Shown: one piece after another, positions 56,137 to 64,000 of the stretch
Layout: each line of letters begins with the position of its first letter
How positions within the stretch are numbered: position 1 is the first letter of the stretch
Source: Eleginops maclovinus
Taxonomy: Eukaryota > Chordata > Actinopteri > Perciformes > Eleginopidae
Length of the DNA stretch: 64,000 bases
Reading direction: 5' to 3'
NCBI RefSeq assembly: GCF_036324505.1
Contig: NC_086368.1
Coordinates: 12,682,921 to 12,746,920 of the forward strand
Translations under genes and position numbers: made by a program
Notes under the pieces: generated by a model
Told to the model about the DNA's origin: nothing
The model's database searches: none
Seen by the model: only the letters and a program-made list of their open reading frames with translations

Positions 56137-56290
56137 GGCCCCGGCCGTGGCGCCGGCAACCCGGGTTCGATTTCCGACCCGTGGTCCTTTCCGGATCCCA
56201 CCCCGACTCTCTCTCCCACTTTCCTGTCACTCTCCACTGTCCTATCCGATTAAAGGCAAAAAGCCCCCAAAAAATAACTTAAAAAAAAAA
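56137..56290 (+). mobile_element. tRNA-derived SINE, 5'-truncated, with target-site duplication
   Basis: GGGTTCGATTTCCG at the left is a tRNA B-box-like promoter element. It is followed by CCGTGGTCCTTT, a CT-rich body, and the tail ATTAAAGGCAAAAAGCCCCC followed by an A-rich end, as in common fish tRNA-derived SINEs. The flanks repeat GTAGCACTCTT (56126-56136 and 56291-56301), up to 15 bases if the preceding A run is counted. The A box is missing, so the copy is truncated and cannot be transcribed on its own. Confidence 0.75.
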
Positions 56291-56490
56291 GTAGCACTCT
56301 TTCTTTGAAAAGCTGCTTAGTCCACATTATCTATTCAAACTGTAAACAACGGTTGGTACATGTATCAGCCAAGGTGTGGGAATAAAATGAAAATTGGACT
56401 GACAACAAGAAGAGGTCAGCCAACGTAATCCTCCACTGTCTCCCTGTACCTGTGATCACCTGGCACCACCTTCATTTGACCTGCACATCC

Positions 56491-56540
56491 CACACAAACA
56501 CGCACGCACACACGCACTCACTCACGCACTCACACACACA

Positions 56541-56615
<75 letters not shown>

Positions 56616-56616
56616 A
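56491..56616. repeat. (CGCA)n/(CA)n compound microsatellite
   Basis: Irregular CACGCACTCA motifs, then a regular (CGCA)n core at about 56540-56583, then (CA)n. The CGCA core is unusual among the window's otherwise plain CA repeats and retains many CpGs. Confidence 0.93.
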
Positions 56617-58161
56617 ATATACTTCACTGATCTTTGGCCCCACCTGTAACATTCAAGGCTTTAGATTTTATGTTTTGTACACAGCTCCATCTATCTGTCT
56701 CCCTTTCTCTCACTCCTATATTTTTAGTTTCTTTGGCCAGCAACATCTAATTTTTACACATTTCGACTTTGTACAAGACACTTTTAGAGGCTTTTACGGT
56801 CAGTCATTCAATCACGTTATTACTGTTGTAGCGTTAAAGTATTTGCAAAGAAATGTGCTCACACTCATCACGTGTTATCATCAAAATGTGTCATAAGAAT
56901 GCTCTTCTTTTAAGCCTTAACACAAACTCTGAAAGATGTTAATGTAAGTTACGTGCAATATGACATCTGCAAATACCAAAATCTTTGATAGCTCAGGTAT
57001 GATAAAGAACAATATCCGTAAACCGGAAGTATTTTCTGCAAGAAAGGAAGCAAGCAAATAATATCTGGTCCTCTATTTCATTTATCTCGGAGTGACAATC
57101 TTGAAAAAAGTCTTATCTTATCTTTTAAAATAATTTCTTATGGTTTTAGCTTGACAGGTTGTCGTGTTTCTGTTGATAGTTCAAAACAGGGGAAGGTTTT
57201 TATTCAAGGAAGTTGGTTGCTAATACAAGTACAAGTAAATAAAAACGCAAGGACAACAAAAAACTTTCTGAAGTTATACAAAATCAATTTTGTTCTCAGC
57301 TGTGTGGGAAGACCTAGTACCTCAGGGACACAGTGTAGTTATGATATACAGTGCATGTGTGCAGCATGCAGGAGGGATGGAAGAGGAAGTAAGTCATAAG
57401 GCCACCTGGCAGCATATCAGAGAGAAGTAACATCATCTAAATGATACAAGTAATAGGTAGGTGTGAATGTGTCCAGGCCTGATATTGGGACAAGGGGTCT
57501 GCATTTCAGACACAAATCTGGGAGGTTGACTTCATTGTCACCTCTTTTTTTTCCTCCCTTTCTCACATTTGCAGCTTTTCATCTTCAGCCTTTCTTCTTC
57601 TCTCTTCTTTGTGTGAGTCTCTCGTTTTTCTGTTTCAGTGTTCTGTCATCTTCTCTTTCTCCTTGTCTTGATCATCCCCTTGTTTCTTCTTTATCTCCTC
57701 CTTGTTATCTCTCTGTATCTCAACTCTTTCACCTCCCATCCCCTCCACTGTTTTTTTTACATGTTGTCCTGCTTTCTTCTCCTCTCCTTCCTTCCAAATA
57801 TCAATCCTTTGCTCCTCCCAGCCCATGCTGTGCAAGTCCTGTACGGTCGCCATCATGCCCCCCACCCCCTCTCCCTGAGCGCCTCCCCTGTCCCACTGAC
57901 ACCACACGCTGCTCCCATCCCCCGAAAACCACTTCAAACAGGCAGCGCCATCAAAGCCCACAGTCAGCCAGTCGGCCAGGCAGCCAGTCAGCCAGCCAGC
58001 CTTCTGCTTCGACTTAAAATTACTGTCGTCCCAGTCGCAGGGCTGCTTTCCTCCTCTGATACACATCAAAGATCCTCTTAAACTCCTAAAGTTTGCTTTA
58101 TAAACCTTTCTTCTTGTTGAGTCTTTTTTATATACATTATTTCGCCGGTTTGAGGTTTCTC

Positions 58162-58337
<176 letters not shown>

Positions 58338-58470
58338 TGCCATCATTTTTTTTTTCTGCAACTGGGCCAGGTCAGTAATGACATGCACACACTCTCTCGT
58401 GCGGTTCTGCTGTCTTTGCATTTTTCTCCATGACTTTAATTAGTTTTCTTTTTCAAGGCGTCGGTTTGGG

Positions 58471-58669
<199 letters not shown>

Positions 58670-61600
58670 AACCACAAAGACAGCAGTTTAATGGTGGTGT
58701 GCGTGTTCCTCTATTTGCTGCCTGTGTTTCTTTATGTGTGCGTGCTGAGAAAGGGATAAAAAAATAAAAGGCAGGGACTGACAGAAAGAAAGTTGTGTGT
58801 GTAGATATGGGAGTAACAATTCAGAGAAAGACAAAGAAAATGGAAGCAGAGGGACACATTATAGAGGCATCTTTTCTATGTTTCAAAGCCCTGGAGGTCA
58901 CATGTGGTCACTTGAAATGTTTCCATGTATCATTATCTTTCCAGTGGAGGATGTAATGTCGACATACGCCAGAGGATGGCGCCCCGTGTGTATATCAACC
59001 ATACAGGAACTGGCTGCCAGTCCTCATCTACAGCCTGTGTCTATTAAAAAAACGTTTATCATTATAAAGCAACTTAAATTTAGATATGGTTACATCCTGT
59101 TCTTTCTAATTTTACTGATTGACAGGTCGAGCAGGGATGGAAAATAGTGGCTGTCGTTTTTGCTGTCTAGGATGTTCTTGTCACTCTTTATTTTTGTACT
59201 CTTAGTGAAAGACCTCAATGATAGTTCATGTGAGTGTATGTATAGTGAATATCTTCACATGTCCTGCTCTGATCTTTTATTATCTTAATGTGGGTTTCTC
59301 AGGAATCTTGTATCTTGCGTTTTAAATCTGATTTGAGTGGTTAGATTAAGACACTCTGGTCTTTAATGCAGCAAATTGTCATGTTTCAAGAACACCACAT
59401 CATGCAAAAGACCTCTAACAGATTGTATTTAATTGAAGCAGACCAAGTCAGTGGGATACCAGGCATATTTGTTTTACCCTAACAACAATCTCCCGTAGTG
59501 AGTAACTGAAAGTTGCAGCTCGAGCTGAACTACAGTAACCAAATCCCACATTGTATAGCTGTTAAGCTCAAAGAGAAGTTTTATTTAGCATGCAGCCCTA
59601 TTAAAAAACTTCAGACCCTTTGTGCTCCGTCAGAGAATGTTTTAATATTCAAAAGGAGCCACTATTGTGTGGTTTCTTGCGCCAACGTACAAAATAAAGA
59701 GCCACATCAGAAAGCTGGAACGGTCCCTGAGCATTTTCATGTGTGAAGAAAAAAGAGGGAAAACAAATTTGGAGGGGGGAGACAGGGGTATTTATAGAGT
59801 GGTGTGAGAGTCTTTGCAATGACAGGAGCCTAATGAAGTGGAGTTTGGGTTTTGATTCACAGTGTGGTGAGTGCGTGGGTCCCTCTGTGACCGTTACTGC
59901 ATTCCAGCACTGATCCCTCGCTACACGGAAACCAGTGAGGGCCACAGGAGGAGGCGAAGGGCCAACTCGGAATAACGTGTTCCTCTAACCAAGCTAACCT
60001 TTCTCACCAACATCAGTCCTGCCTGTAGAGCAGATGCACACAGGGCACAACAGCACTGAGCTTAAACACGGTGAAAAGTCTTTGTTTATACAACTCACAG
60101 CACAGTACACATGCAACAGGCCATATATCCCTGCTGATGAGTCATTGATAAGGTATATGAGTCAAATAACATGATTCAGTGACAATGACATAGAAGGGAA
60201 GTCCAGAGTGATATCAATCATATTTGTTTTTTTTAACCTTTATAGTCCAGTGGAAACTGTGTGTGAGTTTATACAGATGGGTAATGAGGAAGCGAGAAAG
60301 AGACAAGAATGAGATCAGAACATATAAGTCATCATTATTGTTGTGACTGGTGTGAATTTTTAAACGATGTCAGCACAGCTCTGGTGTATTCATAAATGGT
60401 AAAAAAACATGAAAACGGTCAATAAAAAAAAAAAATTACTTTTAAAGCAATATTTTCCCGTCTTTACTTTGTAACTGTAGAGGAGACTGGGTTGCCTTTT
60501 GCAAGCTGCCCACAGAAGTTGCACTCAAGCAGAAAGTAACACATATCAGCTCTGAAGGTAAATCCCGGTGTCAAACAAGGTAATATGTTTTTGACAAATG
60601 TCACTGCGGTGGTCGAAAGGACAGGTAAATATGGCGGCAAACGTGTAGGCAGCAGCTCACAGGAAACCTCCAAAGGAAGACGACACTCAACCACAAAGGC
60701 TTTATGTACACCTCTTCTTTCACACCTTGCCTCATTTTTGCAAAGAAAAAAACTGATTGCTGCATTTTTATGCATTCAACAAACAAAGAGTATTGGATGT
60801 AATTGTGTTTTATAGTTCATATAAATAGTTTTGGATCTGTTAATGGGAAAATTACAGGATACCACACAGCAGGCAAGAAAAGGAGAAACTCAAGGCAGAG
60901 TTTGAATGCGTTCAAAATGTAACTATGAAAATTTGATCCCCATTTTTAAATTTCATCCTCCTCTTTTCTATGTGTTCTGATCTTATCAAACTGGGGAAAA
61001 ACTCACATATTTAGAGAAGACCTCACATTGCCTGTAGAAGACAATCGTTACGTTAATGACACATTAAACAAACTGATTATCCAGCCACAGTATCCTTGCC
61101 TCTTTATGCTCTACCTGAGAGAAATCTTAACCTATTAATTTTAAAGTTCCTGTGGATTCACTTGTCTACTCTGTAAAAAGTTAAAATCATTATAGGCTCC
61201 AGAAATATATCATGGATGTCTACAGTTGACTCACCACAATCTAAGAATACATAGCTCGGTGGGAATCTACATGAGAGGATGAAAGCACACGCTGTGAGTG
61301 TGTTTCTCTGTCTTTTGCTTTTCCTCATGCAGTTCACCTTTAAGTGAGTCACAGCTGGTTCACTGTTCCATGATCACGTATTCTCACTTTTATGGAGTAA
61401 TTATTGATCTCGACCACAAGTTATTTGGGAAATATTTTCTGTTCATGTTCCCTCTAACAGTTCCTATTTCTCTCTTTCTGTCAAGACATTGTAGCACAGG
61501 CGTTCTGTTTGAAATAATCTTGTGCTTTATGTTTACAATAACAAAGAAATACACTTGGTAAAAAATAAACATCAACATATGTTTGGCATTTAAAACCTTA

Positions 61601-62686
61601 AAAAAGAAGTGAATTCACACACACTCAGAGTAATGATGTGCAGTATGCATTGGTACAAAGTTGCAAATATGAGTAGGAGGAGACTTAGACCTATCAGATG
61701 TAAAAACAGAAACTTTGATTGAAGGTTAAAGATAAAACCTTATTACAGAAGAGTGAATGCCCACTCAGTTTCATCACAAGGTAGATAAGCTTGCCCTGCA
61801 GAAAAAGGACCGACAGTAAGTCACTACTTTGGTTGGTTTTGCTGTATATTATTTCATATTTCTTATTTGCTGTTAGTATAATCTGCTGGTGTTTTGAAGT
61901 CACATGAGAGCAGGTTTCCCCTAATCACATGTGGTTCTCTGTGTTGTGCCGTGATGAGACATGCAGATAGAGAATAGCAGATCAGTGATACTGATCTCAT
62001 TCGATTTTCAGATGTCTGGGCACTTTCACAGCGGCCATGGCATCTGAACACAACACCATAGCATTTTATAGCTGGTGTCTTGGGGCCGTGCTTTGATTCG
62101 CCAAGGCTCCTCTGAAATCGTACTGAGAAGGAGTTCATATGTTAATAATGAAACTAACACCAGCACACAGTCACACTAAAAGCACAACTGGTTGACAAAT
62201 CAACTTTGTGAGTGTGGTATCAGTGAATAGCTCGGTGGCTTTGAAGCTAATAAAATGCCAAAAGGGATTCTGTTTTTGTGTCACAAGGGCCCTAATTGAA
62301 CAGTATCATTAAAAGCCACAGAGAACAAAGGCAATATAGTTTCAATTACAGTGTTTGTTGTCAATTTAAAGGTCACTGCTTCGAGTGCAGGATTGCGCTG
62401 AAGTTGTGCTTGCTGATGTCTTTGAAGGGCCTTAATCAATATGAAGAAATAAACTTGTTGTTTATTTCTTTATTGTTCTGCGCGCCTCTGAGTGTTTCAA
62501 AGAGCAGATTTTGCCACTCGGCTGCACATTCTGTGGTGGTGGTCTAAATGCTCTGACAGGGTGGTGTCTCCTAATGAGCAGGACATCTAAAGGCAGAGAG
62601 CCGTGACTTTGCTGCTGTGGCACTGCATGAGCTTTAACTCTGCCTCTGACTGCGTTTAGGATGTTCATGCTGTCACGTGTACACAT

Positions 62687-62843
<157 letters not shown>

Positions 62844-64000
62844 GTTATTTTCATGTATTTCTATGCTGTTTTTGATCATGCTCTAGTCCTCTGCAGCAGC
62901 AGGCCGGTCTTGCTTCCAATATGTGCCTACAATTCTTGTTGTTCTCTTGTTTTTTTTCTCTGTGTTTCTCTGTACCCTAGTTTGTAGTTTGTGTGAGTGT
63001 GTCTGTTGAGGGAATTTCCCTCTGTAGCATGTTTTTCACAGTTAGAGGATTTGTGTCAGGGACAGTTTAACGCTGTTGCTTTCTGTATCATCCCTTCTCC
63101 CTTTCTTCTCTCATTCCTCACTCCTGTATTTCTTTTATCTCGCTCTTCCTTTACCACCTTTTCTTTCTGTTTGCTTTAGTTTATGCAATGTGCAGTATCC
63201 TTCATGCACTGGTGTTTCTGAAACTCAGTGTCACTCTTGTCAGCCCCTTTCTCTAACATACATTACCCACCACAGCACTGTGTACCAAACACACTGCAAG
63301 AATGCAAATCACAAAGTGCACCACACATTGAAGCATCTCCTCCTCCACACTAATATGACCTTTAAAATTCCTATCACAGTGTCACAGTTTCAGTCTCATT
63401 TATACTCGCCGGCAGCCATTTGCAGACTTTTTTGTTTAGTTGTGGCTCACTGCCAACCGGCTGAGAAACCACCGTAATCAATGGAAGTAGAACTTAACCC
63501 TGCATCTTAGACTTTCATATCAATGTGTTTGTGGTCAATTTCACCATCATTAGACAAGAATGTCTGCACTTCCTCCTCTCTGGCCACAGAAACGCAATAA
63601 AGTGCAGCACAACATCACATTACCACCATTCCTATTGGTTAACATGTAATTTAGAGCATTTAATCTTCAATTTGCTGTCAGCTTAATGATATAATCTGTG
63701 AAACATTTGGATAAATTAAAATATAGAGTCCCATTCAAAATTGAGAAAACCACAAAAAAGAAGTTTACTGTAAAGTAAATTACAGTAAATTCACATTGCA
63801 ATATTATTGGAATCATACACTCGACTATGATGTAAAAAAGAGACCATTTTTCAATAACATCTTCTTGTATTAAAATATTTTGTTGTTGTTGTTGCAGATC
63901 AAGTCCGTGGAATGACAATGTGTTTATTATGTATTTGGTGCATTTGGTAAAATGCATTCAGACAAAAACCTAATTTGCAAGTAGCCTTTTTTACCCTCTC

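Noticed and set aside
56114..56308. 64-codon frame and a tRNA-like B box
   Set aside because: It belongs to a truncated SINE; the A box and tRNA fold are missing, so it is neither a tRNA gene nor a protein gene.
57463..58081. Frames of 144-184 codons on both strands
   Set aside because: Pyrimidine-rich low-complexity DNA with overlapping open frames in three readings; no family resemblance.

Overview
The window looks like nuclear DNA of a teleost fish, probably a percomorph. The evidence is an intron-split Gli1 that aligns with vertebrate GLI proteins, many long (CA)n/(GT)n and (CT)n microsatellites, an L2-clade LINE relic, a tRNA-derived SINE, and several short inverted-repeat elements of kinds I know from teleost genomes. 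No bacterial operon, CRISPR array, rRNA gene or standalone tRNA gene was found.

Layout. Positions 1 to about 28.3 kb hold no coding gene that I can recognise: mostly unique, AT-rich, non-coding sequence with a few dispersed repeats (6.17, 12.86, 24.6-26.2 kb), microsatellites and some GC-balanced blocks with few simple repeats that may be conserved regulatory DNA (about 5.3, 10.4, 22.9 and 28.3 kb). From 30,752 to about 44,980 on the + strand lies gli1, the zinc-finger effector of Hedgehog signalling. I rebuilt it from twelve coding exons (4,464 coding bases, 1,487 residues) with a 2.2 kb 3' UTR. Its introns carry a solo LTR, a 0.7 kb hAT-like element with another insertion nested inside, and a purine-rich tract.

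From 44,980 to 48,800 is an intergenic spacer, then a CpG-rich promoter-like block (48.83-49.15 kb). At 49,928-49,988 is a short first coding exon ending in a clean splice donor. It encodes the N-terminal KRRKQANPRRN signature of ZEB-family E-box repressors (ZEB1/ZEB2). No later ZEB exon was found, so 50-64 kb is best read as its long first intron, full of microsatellites, an inverted pair of related repeats, and a SINE with target-site duplications.

How the parts fit: both genes encode developmental transcription factors and lie head-to-tail on the same strand about 5 kb apart. The most notable observations are the ZEB-type gene next to gli1 (in human, GLI1 has no ZEB neighbour, while GLI2 and ZEB2 share chromosome 2), the GLI2/GLI3-like N-terminal segment kept in this Gli1, and a GLI-like site in a block 2.3 kb upstream of the first gli1 coding exon. 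All similarity statements come from reading by eye and memory of the families, not from searches.
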